A stretch of DNA of 34,737 nt from Spirochaetia bacterium (GCA_021736385.1 JAIPFY010000034.1:1-34737); one strand, 5' to 3'. Positions 17,476 through 25,977 are shown, counted from the stretch's first letter. Translations and numbers: made by a program. Notes: generated by a model not told the origin, from the sequence alone.

Positions 17476-17504
17476 ATTATGCTACATTATGTATAAACAT
17501 ACAA
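17476..17504 (-). promoter_or_regulatory. Candidate promoter of the peptide ABC operon
   Basis: On the minus strand TTGTAT (17499-17504) and CATAAT (17476-17481) are 17 bases apart, giving a leader of about 30 bases before dppA. The -35 box overlaps a small inverted repeat, TGTAT-4-ATACA (about 17490-17503), which could be an operator. The match to consensus is moderate. Confidence 0.45.
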
Positions 17505-17573
17505 GAACAATACGGAATATTGCATAATCGGAGCGAGTTCGTGTTGCTATCAGACCTGTTTCACTCTGTGATA

Positions 17574-18029
17574 CTATAGCTCAAGCACCTCGATGAGTAC
17601 CTCTGGATCTATTCGGTAGGCAGAGCCCTTCCCCTCGTAGAACCCATGGTCACGTACGAAGTGGATATGCATGTCCGTGAAGGTGACCTCTCTTCCGATA
17701 CGGAGATTTCGGACGGTCGTATTCACTTTCTGATACATCCCAGGCCCACCGAACGGTGAGGGAAGCACCCCCCGTACTGAATCGACCCGCACATCGAAGC
17801 TGCTGTCGATGTGTATGAACTCACCAAGCCCATCAAGCCCCTTCTGGCGAAAGTACTCCATACGATCAGCTATCTGTGCATGGGTAAGACCAAGACGACG
17901 GACCGTCCCGTCATCTTCTACGAGAATATCTATCAGATTCCTGGTATCGGTCCCCAGGAAACCATCGAGCGTGATCACCCCCGGCTTCATCTGCTCCTGG
18001 ATCTTCGTGAACTGTGGAGATTGTTTCAT
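17574..18029 (-). CDS. Conserved-looking hypothetical protein at the end of the nqr operon
   Basis: A 151-residue protein I do not recognise. It has no signal peptide, no membrane segment and no cysteine, and is mixed in charge, so it should be soluble and cytoplasmic. It is rich in Asp, Gly and Arg, with segments such as GVITLDGFLGTDTR near residues 18-31, FIHIDSSFDVRVDSVRGVLPSP in the middle and FVRDHGFYEGKGSAYRIDPE near the end. It begins 12 bases after the nqrF stop on the same strand, the same spacing as inside the operon, so it is very probably cotranscribed with nqrBCDEF. A role in assembly or control of the complex would be a guess. Confidence 0.75.
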   Translation of the reverse strand: MKQSPQFTKIQEQMKPGVITLDGFLGTDTRNLIDILVEDDGTVRRLGLTHAQIADRMEYFRQKGLDGLGEFIHIDSSFDVRVDSVRGVLPSPFGGPGMYQKVNTTVRNLRIGREVTFTDMHIHFVRDHGFYEGKGSAYRIDPEVLIEVLEL

Positions 18030-18041
18030 GACTCTCCCTCC

Positions 18042-19145
18042 TTAGGCGAATTTATCATAGTAGATGCGATCTTCGGGAACCCCGAGGCCGGTAAGGACTT
18101 TCACACAGGCGTCGATCATCCCGGGGCTGCCGCACAGATAGGCCTCTGCCTCTGAGGCATCCTGCGCCTGCTGTGCCACGATATCGGTGATCAGTCCCAC
18201 TGCACCGTCCCAGTTATCCTCTTCAGCCGGTTCGCTCAACGCAGGAATGAAGGTGAACCCGGGGAGTCGCTTCTCAAGCTCACGCATCTCTTCCACAAGA
18301 AACAGATCACGTTTCGAACGTGCACCGAAGAAATACTGCGCCTTCCTGGTGCTGCCCTTCTCTGCCATATCCAGCAGGATGGATTTGAGCGGGGCCATCC
18401 CTGACCCACCTGCGATACAGATGAGAGGTCTCTCGGTATCCCGAAGATAGAACTCTCCATAGGGCCCGTTGAGCAGCACCTCATCGCCCTCCTTCAGGTA
18501 TTTATGCACATAGGTGGTACAGATACCATTGGGGACCAGCCTGATCTCCAGCTCCACATGGCCGGTATCACTCGGGACAGAGGCCATGGAGTAGGCACGG
18601 TAGACCGGTTCTTCGGTGAGTTCATACTCAGGGACCTGGAACTGGATGAACTGTCCCGCTGTCATCTCGATGACCGGGGGGTCGATCAGGGCCAGACGCA
18701 CCTCTTTTATATCATGGGTGAGATCTCGGAGCCTCTCGATCCTGGCGGTGAACTGCTTCACATTGAACAGCTCCTCAGGGATCTCGATGGAGACATCACT
18801 CTTCACCTTGAACTGACACGAAAGACGAATATGCTCTGCTTTCTCTGCATCCGAGATCCAGGGAAGTTCAGTCGGAAGATACTGACCGCCTCCGGCTGTC
18901 ACTTTCACCTTGCACAGACCACAGGAACCCCGCCCGCCGCAGGCAGAGGGGATGAAGATCCCCTCCCCGTTCAGCGCTTTGAGCAGCGGTTGCCCGCCTT
19001 TGACTGTCAGTTTCTTATCATCGTTCACGGTGATCATCACATCCCCGTAGTTACCGATGGTCGCATCGGCAATGACCATCAGCAGAGCCAGAAAGAGTGA
19101 GATCGCTGAGACGATCGCTACACTCATCAATAACGTCATGAACAT
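18042..19145 (-). CDS. nqrF: Na+-translocating NADH:quinone reductase subunit F
   Basis: A 367-residue electron-input subunit that takes electrons from NADH through FAD to a [2Fe-2S] cluster. An N-terminal membrane anchor (about residues 3-26) is followed by a plant-type ferredoxin domain with Cys69, Cys75, Cys78 (CGGRGSCGLC) and Cys110. The FAD/NADH reductase module has RAYSMAS for flavin binding, then GGSGMAPLKS and a C-terminal CGSPGMI...YYDKF for NADH. It is slightly shorter than the about 407-residue Vibrio protein. RNF complexes use RnfB/RnfC in place of this subunit, so its presence marks the operon as NQR-like. Gap to nqrE is 9 bases. Confidence 0.93.
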   Translation of the reverse strand: MFMTLLMSVAIVSAISLFLALLMVIADATIGNYGDVMITVNDDKKLTVKGGQPLLKALNGEGIFIPSACGGRGSCGLCKVKVTAGGGQYLPTELPWISDAEKAEHIRLSCQFKVKSDVSIEIPEELFNVKQFTARIERLRDLTHDIKEVRLALIDPPVIEMTAGQFIQFQVPEYELTEEPVYRAYSMASVPSDTGHVELEIRLVPNGICTTYVHKYLKEGDEVLLNGPYGEFYLRDTERPLICIAGGSGMAPLKSILLDMAEKGSTRKAQYFFGARSKRDLFLVEEMRELEKRLPGFTFIPALSEPAEEDNWDGAVGLITDIVAQQAQDASEAEAYLCGSPGMIDACVKVLTGLGVPEDRIYYDKFA

Positions 19146-19154
19146 CTTTGCCTC

Positions 19155-19748
19155 CTAGGAAATGGTGATCATACCGGAAAAGCCCATGAACGCCAGAGCC
19201 ATGATCCCTGCAATGATCAGGGTGATTCCGGCGCCTTCGAGTCCTGCAGGGACCTTCGCCTTGACCAGTTTCTGTCTGATCCCGGCCATGGCAAGGATCG
19301 CCAGGAACCAGCCGAGCCCGCTTCCCAGTCCAAAGAAGAACGAGGTCAGCAGGGAGTAGTCACGAATGACCATGAAGAGGCTGACTCCGAGGATGGCGCA
19401 GTTGACGGTGATCAATGGCAGGAAGATACCCAGAGCAGCATAGAGCCCTTCGCTCGTCCGTTCTATGATCATCTCGACCAGCTGCACGAACGCGGCGATG
19501 ATGATGATGAAGACGATATAGCGGAGATAGAACAGACCGAACGGTATGAGGATATAGGTATAGGCCAGCCAGTTCAGGACGGTCGTCGAAGCCATGACGA
19601 AGGTCACGGCGATCCCCAGTCCGACTGAGGTCTTCAGCTCTCTGGAGACAGAGAGGAAGGAACACATGCCCAGATAGTTGGTCAACAGGATGTTGTTGGT
19701 GAAGATAGCGGCAAAGAACACCGCTATGGGGTAGTATGCGCTATTCAT
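19155..19748 (-). CDS. nqrE: NQR/RNF membrane subunit E (RnfA homologue)
   Basis: A 197-residue, six-helix membrane protein. The opening YYPIAVFFAAIFTNNILLTNYLGMCSFLSVS and the later LPLITVNCAILGVSLF are the two inverted-repeat motifs of the NqrD/NqrE/RnfA/RnfE family, each with a Cys (in NYLGMCSFL and TVNCAILG) that in known complexes helps bind an intramembrane Fe centre together with subunit D. It overlaps nqrD by 8 bases. Confidence 0.93.
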   Translation of the reverse strand: MNSAYYPIAVFFAAIFTNNILLTNYLGMCSFLSVSRELKTSVGLGIAVTFVMASTTVLNWLAYTYILIPFGLFYLRYIVFIIIIAAFVQLVEMIIERTSEGLYAALGIFLPLITVNCAILGVSLFMVIRDYSLLTSFFFGLGSGLGWFLAILAMAGIRQKLVKAKVPAGLEGAGITLIIAGIMALAFMGFSGMITIS

Positions 19749-20361
19749 TCGACGCCTCCTTCTTCTCGGTCATAAAGGTCTCTTTCACGATCCATATGAA
19801 GATCGCAAGCATGAAGAACGCCCCGGGGGGCATGATCATGATCGACCAGTTCACCCACCAGTCACCAAGGATCTGAACACCCCAGAGGGTCCCGGTCCCC
19901 AGCAGTTCCCTGAAGAACGCGATGATCAGAAGGACATAGGAGTATCCGATCCCAGAGGCAAGACCATCGATCAGCGAGAGCCCGGGTGTGTTGTTCAGCG
20001 CGAAAGCCTCTGCACGACCCATGATGATACAGTTGGTGATGATCAATCCGACATAGGGGCCGAGCTGCTTCCACACATCAGGGATATAGGCTTTGAGCAC
20101 GATATCGACGATGATGACAAACGTCGCTATGACCATCGTCTCAACGATCATACGTATACGCGAAGGGATGAACTTCCTGATCAGAGAGAGGGTGAAACTC
20201 GAGAACATCGTCGTGAACAGGACCCCGAGGGTCATCACCACGGTGTTTTCCAGTTTGTTCGTCACAGCAAGGGTCGAACAGATACCGAGGATCTGTACGA
20301 AGACAGGGTTCTCTTTTCCCAGCGGGGTCAGAAAGGTCTTCTTCATTCGTTTTGAGATCAT
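19741..20361 (-). CDS. nqrD: NQR/RNF membrane subunit D (RnfE homologue)
   Basis: A 206-residue, six-helix membrane protein homologous to subunit E. The paired Cys motifs are VQILGICSTLAVT near residue 27 and GLIITNCIIMGRAEAFA near 110, the counterparts of those in NqrE that share the intramembrane iron site. The charged C-terminus (TEKKEASNE) is cytoplasmic. It lies one base from nqrC and overlaps nqrE, consistent with one transcript and coupled translation. Confidence 0.93.
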   Translation of the reverse strand: MISKRMKKTFLTPLGKENPVFVQILGICSTLAVTNKLENTVVMTLGVLFTTMFSSFTLSLIRKFIPSRIRMIVETMVIATFVIIVDIVLKAYIPDVWKQLGPYVGLIITNCIIMGRAEAFALNNTPGLSLIDGLASGIGYSYVLLIIAFFRELLGTGTLWGVQILGDWWVNWSIMIMPPGAFFMLAIFIWIVKETFMTEKKEASNE

Positions 20362-20362
20362 A

Positions 20363-20965
20363 CTACTGCCCCCTTACGATAGCCGGTCCGAGCGTGACCG
20401 CTTCATTTATGATATCTCTCATGGCAAGAGAGGTCCTTGTCGCTCCGGTGATCGCATCGATCTCATCGGGGGCATCTGCCATGCCCTCATCAACGAGCAC
20501 GAACGGTCCCCGTTTGCCGACGAACTGCATCCGGTACCACTCCTCTTCGATCCTTGCCCCGAGTCCGGGGGTCTCGTTCTGACTGAAGATACCAATACCC
20601 GTCAGCTCATCGAGAGATTCAGTGAACCCCACCAGCAGTGATATCGCACCCCACAACCCTGCCCCTTCGATGGGAACCACATAGGTAAACGACCCGTCCG
20701 GCTGTGCTACCCGATAGTAGAGCTGCCCGTCGGAGACCTCTGTCACCGATGCCTCATACAGGGCGGTGACCTCACGAAAATCATCCGGATACGGTATGTT
20801 GGCCGCCTGCAGGATGGTCTTTCTCAGGAACAGCCCCTCGTTCGCCTCGACTCGCTCCTTTGTGGACAGGAACAGCCCGGTCACGATGGAGATACATACC
20901 ACGGTGACCATCAGCATGAACACCAGAGGATAGATACGCAGTGCATAGAATCCATCTTTTTTCAT
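20363..20965 (-). CDS. nqrC: NQR/RNF subunit C (RnfG homologue, covalent FMN)
   Basis: A 200-residue protein with one N-terminal membrane anchor (residues 10-33) and an extracytoplasmic FMN-binding domain. The covalent flavin site is DAITGATRTS at 170-179, matching the (S/T)GAT(S/T) motif with the modified threonine at 176. At 200 residues it is nearer to RnfG than to the roughly 255-residue NqrC of Vibrio. FMN transfer needs an ApbE-type flavin transferase, which is not encoded in this window. Its start overlaps the nqrB stop by four bases. Confidence 0.92.
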   Translation of the reverse strand: MKKDGFYALRIYPLVFMLMVTVVCISIVTGLFLSTKERVEANEGLFLRKTILQAANIPYPDDFREVTALYEASVTEVSDGQLYYRVAQPDGSFTYVVPIEGAGLWGAISLLVGFTESLDELTGIGIFSQNETPGLGARIEEEWYRMQFVGKRGPFVLVDEGMADAPDEIDAITGATRTSLAMRDIINEAVTLGPAIVRGQ

Positions 20966-21930
20966 CGACTCCCCCCTGCTGCTTTCGCTTCTGCTGCTTT
21001 CACCTTCTTCTTTCGTTTCTGCTCTTTCACCAGATAGTCGATAAGAGGAGCGAACATGTTGGCAAGCAGGATCGCGAAGGTGACCCCCTCAGGCCAGTTG
21101 GCGAAGACCCGGATCAATACGGTGAGCAGCCCGAAGAGGATACCGTAGATCCATCTGCCGGTATCGGTACTCTGGGATGCTGATACCGGGTCAGTGATCA
21201 TGAAGAACGCGGCAAAGAGGAAACTCCCGCTGAGTATGCCGTACAGGGGGTCTGTAGCCTGCGGGACCCCTGCGATCCACAGCAGCGACTGCAGGAGGAC
21301 GAAGCCTGCTACCGAGGCAACCGTGAAGCGCCAGTTCGCAGCTCTCTTATAGATGATATAGGCCCCGCCGAGAAGGATCAGTATCACCGAAGTCTCACCG
21401 AAACTTCCCGGGACTGCTCCCAGGAGGATATCGACAAGCCTGGCACTCTGCGTGACCAGAGGGGTCGCATTGGAGACAGCATCTGCACGCGTGATCCAGG
21501 ATGCGAACCCTCCGGGGAACCAGCCGTTCACGAACAGCGCCGGGTTGATGAACTGTGCCGTCATGGGGACACCGAAACTCACATAGATGAAGGCACGTCC
21601 GGTGATCGCGGGATTGAAGACATTCTTGCCGAACCCGCCGAACACCATCTTACCGAAGACGATACCGAAGGCGATACCGACCGCTGCCATCCAGAGCGGC
21701 ATCGCCGGAGGGAGAGAGAGTGCGAACAGCATGCATGAGACGAACAGAGACTCGGTGATCTTCAGTCCATACCGTCTTGACATGAGATATTCACTGACCA
21801 CCCCGGTCGCCGTGACGACTGCAAGTACTGCGATAAAACGCCATCCAAAAAAATAGACAGCTGCTAATCCAAGCGGTGCAAGCCCCTTCAGGACTGTCCG
21901 CATTGCCTGTTGCTTCTGTATCTTCACCAT
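20962..21930 (-). CDS. nqrB: NQR/RNF subunit B (RnfD homologue, covalent FMN)
   Basis: A 322-residue, multi-helix membrane protein of the NqrB/RnfD family. The conserved GFGKNVFNPAITGRAF is at about 99-114 and the covalent FMN motif AVSNATPL at 151-158, with the flavinylated threonine at 156. Vibrio NqrB has about 410 residues and a longer N-terminus; this protein has the length of RnfD. It is the first gene of the operon and there is no nqrA upstream: the next gene is an MFS transporter. ATG 21930 has a G-rich but very close ribosome site, so the true start may be a few codons further in. Confidence 0.9.
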   Translation of the reverse strand: MVKIQKQQAMRTVLKGLAPLGLAAVYFFGWRFIAVLAVVTATGVVSEYLMSRRYGLKITESLFVSCMLFALSLPPAMPLWMAAVGIAFGIVFGKMVFGGFGKNVFNPAITGRAFIYVSFGVPMTAQFINPALFVNGWFPGGFASWITRADAVSNATPLVTQSARLVDILLGAVPGSFGETSVILILLGGAYIIYKRAANWRFTVASVAGFVLLQSLLWIAGVPQATDPLYGILSGSFLFAAFFMITDPVSASQSTDTGRWIYGILFGLLTVLIRVFANWPEGVTFAILLANMFAPLIDYLVKEQKRKKKVKAAEAKAAGGSR

Positions 21931-21976
21931 GCCCCCCTGTGCTGTATTAGCTGCAAGTAGCTCTTAAGCCTTATAT

Positions 21977-21985
21977 ATAGTAGCA
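21977..21985 (-). promoter_or_regulatory. Candidate extended -10 promoter of the nqr operon
   Basis: Minus strand TG (21984-21985), one base, then TACTAT (21977-21982) forms an extended -10 element about 45 bases before nqrB. No convincing -35 is seen. The 89-base gap after the MFS gene has no strong terminator, so read-through from upstream is also possible. Confidence 0.4.
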
Positions 21986-22019
21986 TACCATATGATAGTG
22001 CGGAAAAAAATCTCTTCTA

Positions 22020-23276
22020 TCATGGCACATCGATCTTGATGACCGAAACCTCTCTTCTCTGAAGGACCAGCGACAGAAGCAGGAACCCGACCCCTGCACC
22101 TGTGGCTGCAGAGCCTGTGAGCAGCCAGACACTCGACACATCAGAGACTTCCAGGAGCATCCCGGTGATCCACGGGCACATGATGGCGCCGGAACCTTCG
22201 ACCAGACTGATGATGCTGCTGAAGCGCGCACGGTGGGTCACCGGAGTATGATTGGCTACGAACACGTGAGAGTTCGTCACCATCAGGATCTCTCCGATGG
22301 TCCAGAAGAAGACCGCGATCATGAACAGAGGCATCCTGACGATGAACGCATTCATCCCGAAGCCGACCGCGAACAGACCTGCCGATAGCGCCATGTTCGT
22401 CAGGGGGCGGTTCCCTACTGTCAGCCTGGTCACCAGAGCGGTGAACAGCAGTACGATCACGGCATTGAAGGTCATGACATTCCCGAAGAACTTCGCACCG
22501 TTGCCGGGGAACAGACGCTCAAGCTGCAGCGGGAAGGTAAAACCATGCTGCGAGTAGACAAAACTGATCAGAAAGGCGATACAGACATAGAAGACCAGTA
22601 CCGGTCTGCGAAAGAACGCCGCCAGAGCACTGCCGATCTCTGCCTGCTCACCTGCGGGCAGCACGGTCGCTGCATCGGGAGCACTCTGCTCCCCCGGTCT
22701 GAGTTCCTCTATGAAGAACATCACAGCTGCTGCGGCGATGACCGTAGTGACCGCATCCCCCCAGAAGAGCCAGCTCATATGGGAGGTATAGAGGAACCCT
22801 GCGATCACAGGTCCGATGGCCACCCCGATATTAGTACCCAGATACAACAGCGAGAAGGCTTTTTTCCGGTCCAGACCGCTTGAGAGGTCTATAACAAGAG
22901 CATCTGTCACCGGTCTGGTCGCTCCTCTGAAGATCGAGGAGATGCTGATGAGCCAGGGGGTGATCATCGAATGGGTAGAGAACCCGCACAGCAGGTAGAA
23001 CAGAGCGATCATCAGCTGACTGAAGACCAGCACCCGTTTCCTGTTGTATCGGTCAGCGGCATACCCGCCGATGATCATGCCAAGAGCATTCACCGCACCG
23101 GTCAGCATCAGGAACCTGCCTGCGGCTGATTCGCTGAACCCCATTCGCTGGGTTAGGAAGAGGACCAGAAAGAGCTGAACGAAATCTCCGATCCTGTTCA
23201 CGACCCTTGCCGCGAACAGGATATAGATACTCCTGTTCAGCCCTTTATACGTCGAGAAGACGCTGCACTGTTTCAT
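22020..23276 (-). CDS. Major facilitator superfamily transporter
   Basis: A 418-residue inner-membrane protein with about 12 hydrophobic helices. Its MFS signature between helices 2 and 3 reads GGYAADRYNRKRVLVFSQ (compare GxLaDrxGrkr), and a repeat-like segment after helix 8 separates the halves. The overall pattern is that of a drug/metabolite:H+ antiporter, but the substrate is not predictable. ATG 23276 is preferred because AAGG lies five bases upstream; a GTG at 23282 is also possible but touches that site. It lies about 54 bases after nrdJ on the same strand with no terminator between, so it may be transcribed with it. Confidence 0.85.
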   Translation of the reverse strand: MKQCSVFSTYKGLNRSIYILFAARVVNRIGDFVQLFLVLFLTQRMGFSESAAGRFLMLTGAVNALGMIIGGYAADRYNRKRVLVFSQLMIALFYLLCGFSTHSMITPWLISISSIFRGATRPVTDALVIDLSSGLDRKKAFSLLYLGTNIGVAIGPVIAGFLYTSHMSWLFWGDAVTTVIAAAAVMFFIEELRPGEQSAPDAATVLPAGEQAEIGSALAAFFRRPVLVFYVCIAFLISFVYSQHGFTFPLQLERLFPGNGAKFFGNVMTFNAVIVLLFTALVTRLTVGNRPLTNMALSAGLFAVGFGMNAFIVRMPLFMIAVFFWTIGEILMVTNSHVFVANHTPVTHRARFSSIISLVEGSGAIMCPWITGMLLEVSDVSSVWLLTGSAATGAGVGFLLLSLVLQRREVSVIKIDVP

Positions 23277-23282
23277 ATTCAC

Positions 23283-23300
23283 CTTGAGGGGTCACTCAAG
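23283..23300 (-). promoter_or_regulatory. Small hairpin covering the MFS ribosome site
   Basis: CTTGAG (23283-23288) and CTCAAG (23295-23300) form a six-pair stem with a six-base loop. On the minus strand its 3' arm contains the AAG of the AAGG ribosome-binding site of the MFS gene, so folding would hide it. The stem is weak and could be coincidental. Confidence 0.35.
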
Positions 23301-23330
23301 AAGACCCCATTCTCTATCCAGCTGTGCCGA

Positions 23331-25826
23331 TCAGCACTCACTGTACCCGCAGGAAAAACACTTCTTACACCCTTCGATGTTCATGAACGCAGCATTCCCG
23401 CAGACAGGGCAGATATCAGCCTGAGCAGCCCGGGGTTTCTCGCTCTCGGTGAAGGAGAGACTGAACTGCTTCCTGGCGATCTCATCCTCTTCATCAGGAA
23501 GGGGCGGATAGATGTGAGAGCCCTCGGAAGACCCGATATGTTCCTCGATCGCGATAGCGATCGCATCAGGAAGACTCATGATCCGGTTCTTACCGAACCC
23601 TGTCTGACGTCCGGAACCGATCGATCGCAACTGGGCGATCACCGCTTCCGCACGCTGCTTGGGTGTCAGGGGAGAGGCCATCCTCAGGACCAGACTGATC
23701 AGTCTGCCGATCCCTTCTGCATCTGCAGCCACATCCGAACCGACTTTCGCCACATTCACGAAGACTTCGAACGGATCCTCGAAATGGTCCCCATCGGAGT
23801 TGATCGTGATATAGGCCGTCCCGATCGGGGTCGATTTCCGATAGGTGGTCCCTCTGAGGATCGTCGGGCGTACCCGGGTCCTGATCTCCGGCACAGGTGC
23901 AAGCTCCTCTGCCGGTTCCTCATCCTTGATGTTCAAAACCTGTGTATCACGGGAGCCGTCACGATAGATCGTCCCGCCCTTACAGCCAAGATCATACATC
24001 ATCTCATAGAGCTTTCGGGTCTCCTCGATGGTATAGTCATGGGGAGCGTTGCAGGTCTTCGAGATACTCGAGTCGACCCATCGCTGGATGGCAGCCTGGA
24101 CACGGACGTGAGCCTCCGGAGAGAGGTCCATAGCTGTGACGAAGTAGTCCGGCAGACTCTCACCGGGATGCTCTGTCACCCACTCATCATAGACGTCGAC
24201 CCGTTCGGTGTGGGATCCCATGCGACCCACTCGCTCCCATTCCCAGAAGAAGTAGGGTTCGATCCCTGTACTCGTACCGACCATCGTCCCGGTCGTACCT
24301 GTCGGAGCCTGGGTAAGCAGCGTGACATTCCTGATCCCCTTCTCCCTGATCTCATCACGGAGTTCCTGAGGCATGGAGAGCATGAACTCACTCTCCAGGA
24401 ACTTATCAGCATCGAAGAGGGGAAAACTGCCCTTCTCCCGGGCGATCTCCGCACTTGCTCTGTAGGCTTCCACACAGATGAACCGGTAGAGCCTGTCGAT
24501 GAAGCTGATCGACTCGTCCCCGCCGTAGGCGATCTTCAGTCTGATGAGCATCTCTGCAAGCCCCATGGTCCCCAGCCCTATCCGGCGTTCGGACTCCTGC
24601 TGAGCCTTGTTCTCTTCGAAGAAGTACGGTGTATCATCGATGACATTATCGAGGAACCGTACCGAGTACTGCACAGCAGTCGCAAGGTCTTCCCACAGCA
24701 CCTGGCCATCTTGCACGAACTGTGCAAGATTGATCGATCCCAGATTACAGACACCCCAGGGCGGGAGCCCCTGCTCACCGCACGGGTTGGTGCTGGCGAT
24801 GGTGTTATAGTAGTGAGAGTTGCTCAGTTTGTTATAGCGGTCGATGAAGAAGATCCCGGGTTCTGCCGATGCCCAGGCACTGTCGATGATCTCGTTCCAG
24901 ATCTCCCGGGCCTTGAGCGTCTTATAGCTGAGCACTGCCCTGCCGGCAGCCTTCCAGGCATCAAGGTTCCCATCCCACTGTGTATCATAATCAGGGTCCG
25001 AGGTGTCGGGAAACACACAGGTCCAATCTGCATCGGCTTTGACAGCCTGCATGAAGTCATCGGTGATCCCGACGCTGATATTGGCATTCTCGATCTTTCC
25101 CATCTCCCGTTTACTCTTGATGAAGTCCAGGATATCGGGGTGCCAGACATTGAGGATGAGCATCAGGGCTCCCCTTCTGCTCCCGCCCTGCTCGATCAGG
25201 CCGGTGACGAAACTGAAGAGACCTCCCCAGGAGACAGACCCGCTCGATCGCCCGTTCACCCCTTTCACATAGGCGTGTCTCGGCCGCAGGGAGGAGAGGT
25301 TCATCCCCACCCCGCCCCCGCGAGACATGATCTCTGTCATCTGGGTCAGCGTCTGCATGATCCCGCCGCGGCTGTCCTTCGGTGAAGGTACCACATAGCA
25401 GTTATAATAGGTCAGTTTCTGATCGGTACCGGCTCCTGTGAGGATCCTCCCCCCGGGGACGAATCTCCAGTCTTCCAGCAGCCAGTCGAACTTCTCGTTC
25501 CAGAGGCTCTGCACCTTCTTGTCCTCGACTTTTGACAATGCCGCAGCGGTCCTCTTGAGCATCTTGTCCGGAGTCGTCTCAAGAGGTTTGTCGATATGTT
25601 CTGAGCTGACGATCAGATCGGTCTCATCCTCGAGTCTGACTGCTACCATATGGTTATCCAGAAGGGCTTCGACCGTACCGATCTCCCGCTGTCCTGTCTG
25701 GGTGTTACTCACTGCGATCACCAGGTCTCCGACTGAAAGGGTATCCTTCTTCCCATCCTTGAGCGCATACCGGTCCAGGAATATCTTCCTGCCCAGTGGT
25801 TTTAATCCATTACTACCCTTTCCCAT
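23331..25826 (-). CDS. nrdJ: Adenosylcobalamin-dependent (class II) ribonucleoside-diphosphate reductase
   Basis: An 831-residue enzyme that makes deoxyribonucleotides using a cobalamin-generated thiyl radical. From the chosen start: an N-terminal small beta domain (about 15-80), Cys143 (YNCYVV) and Cys360 as the redox pair, and the active-site triad N347-x-C349-x-E351 (STNPCGEQGLPPWGVCNLGSINL). The C-terminus has a CPVCG...CKKCFSCGYSEC cysteine tail, of the kind that regenerates the active-site disulfide or binds zinc. No small radical subunit gene is present, as expected for class II. ATG 25826 is chosen because GGAGGCT sits just upstream (25831-25837); the open frame continues to 25955 but that part holds the regulatory region. 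It works with or without oxygen. Confidence 0.95.
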   Translation of the reverse strand: MGKGSNGLKPLGRKIFLDRYALKDGKKDTLSVGDLVIAVSNTQTGQREIGTVEALLDNHMVAVRLEDETDLIVSSEHIDKPLETTPDKMLKRTAAALSKVEDKKVQSLWNEKFDWLLEDWRFVPGGRILTGAGTDQKLTYYNCYVVPSPKDSRGGIMQTLTQMTEIMSRGGGVGMNLSSLRPRHAYVKGVNGRSSGSVSWGGLFSFVTGLIEQGGSRRGALMLILNVWHPDILDFIKSKREMGKIENANISVGITDDFMQAVKADADWTCVFPDTSDPDYDTQWDGNLDAWKAAGRAVLSYKTLKAREIWNEIIDSAWASAEPGIFFIDRYNKLSNSHYYNTIASTNPCGEQGLPPWGVCNLGSINLAQFVQDGQVLWEDLATAVQYSVRFLDNVIDDTPYFFEENKAQQESERRIGLGTMGLAEMLIRLKIAYGGDESISFIDRLYRFICVEAYRASAEIAREKGSFPLFDADKFLESEFMLSMPQELRDEIREKGIRNVTLLTQAPTGTTGTMVGTSTGIEPYFFWEWERVGRMGSHTERVDVYDEWVTEHPGESLPDYFVTAMDLSPEAHVRVQAAIQRWVDSSISKTCNAPHDYTIEETRKLYEMMYDLGCKGGTIYRDGSRDTQVLNIKDEEPAEELAPVPEIRTRVRPTILRGTTYRKSTPIGTAYITINSDGDHFEDPFEVFVNVAKVGSDVAADAEGIGRLISLVLRMASPLTPKQRAEAVIAQLRSIGSGRQTGFGKNRIMSLPDAIAIAIEEHIGSSEGSHIYPPLPDEEDEIARKQFSLSFTESEKPRAAQADICPVCGNAAFMNIEGCKKCFSCGYSEC

Positions 25827-25961
25827 GAAGAGCCTCCAAAAAATATTCAATTTCTGCTTCAGCCATGCTGAAGCAAGGCTACAGCTTACTGCATTTACCC
25901 CGATAATGAAAGAGTCCACCACACCACATTTAGTGATTATGTGTGGTTGCATCATGCATAA

Positions 25962-25977
25962 GCACTATATACAGCGA
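25962..25977 (-). promoter_or_regulatory. NrdR-box-like sequence upstream of nrdJ
   Basis: GCACTATATACAGCGA agrees at 12 of 16 positions with the published NrdR box consensus ACACwATATATwGTGT, including the central CTATATA. It lies about 136 bases before the nrdJ start. NrdR usually binds two boxes about three helical turns apart; a second copy near 25929-25944 is weak (7 of 16, in the TATGTGT half). NrdR is the ATP/dATP-sensing repressor of ribonucleotide reductase genes. Confidence 0.45.

Noticed and set aside
23514-25385. Long open frame (623 codons) on the plus strand opposite nrdJ
   Set aside because: It mirrors the codon pattern of nrdJ, has no ribosome site or family motif, and nrdJ carries all its catalytic residues across this region.
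25827-25955. N-terminal extension of nrdJ by 43 residues
   Set aside because: A strong GGAGGCT ribosome site precedes the ATG at 25826, and the upstream region has regulatory-type repeats instead of a conserved protein start.
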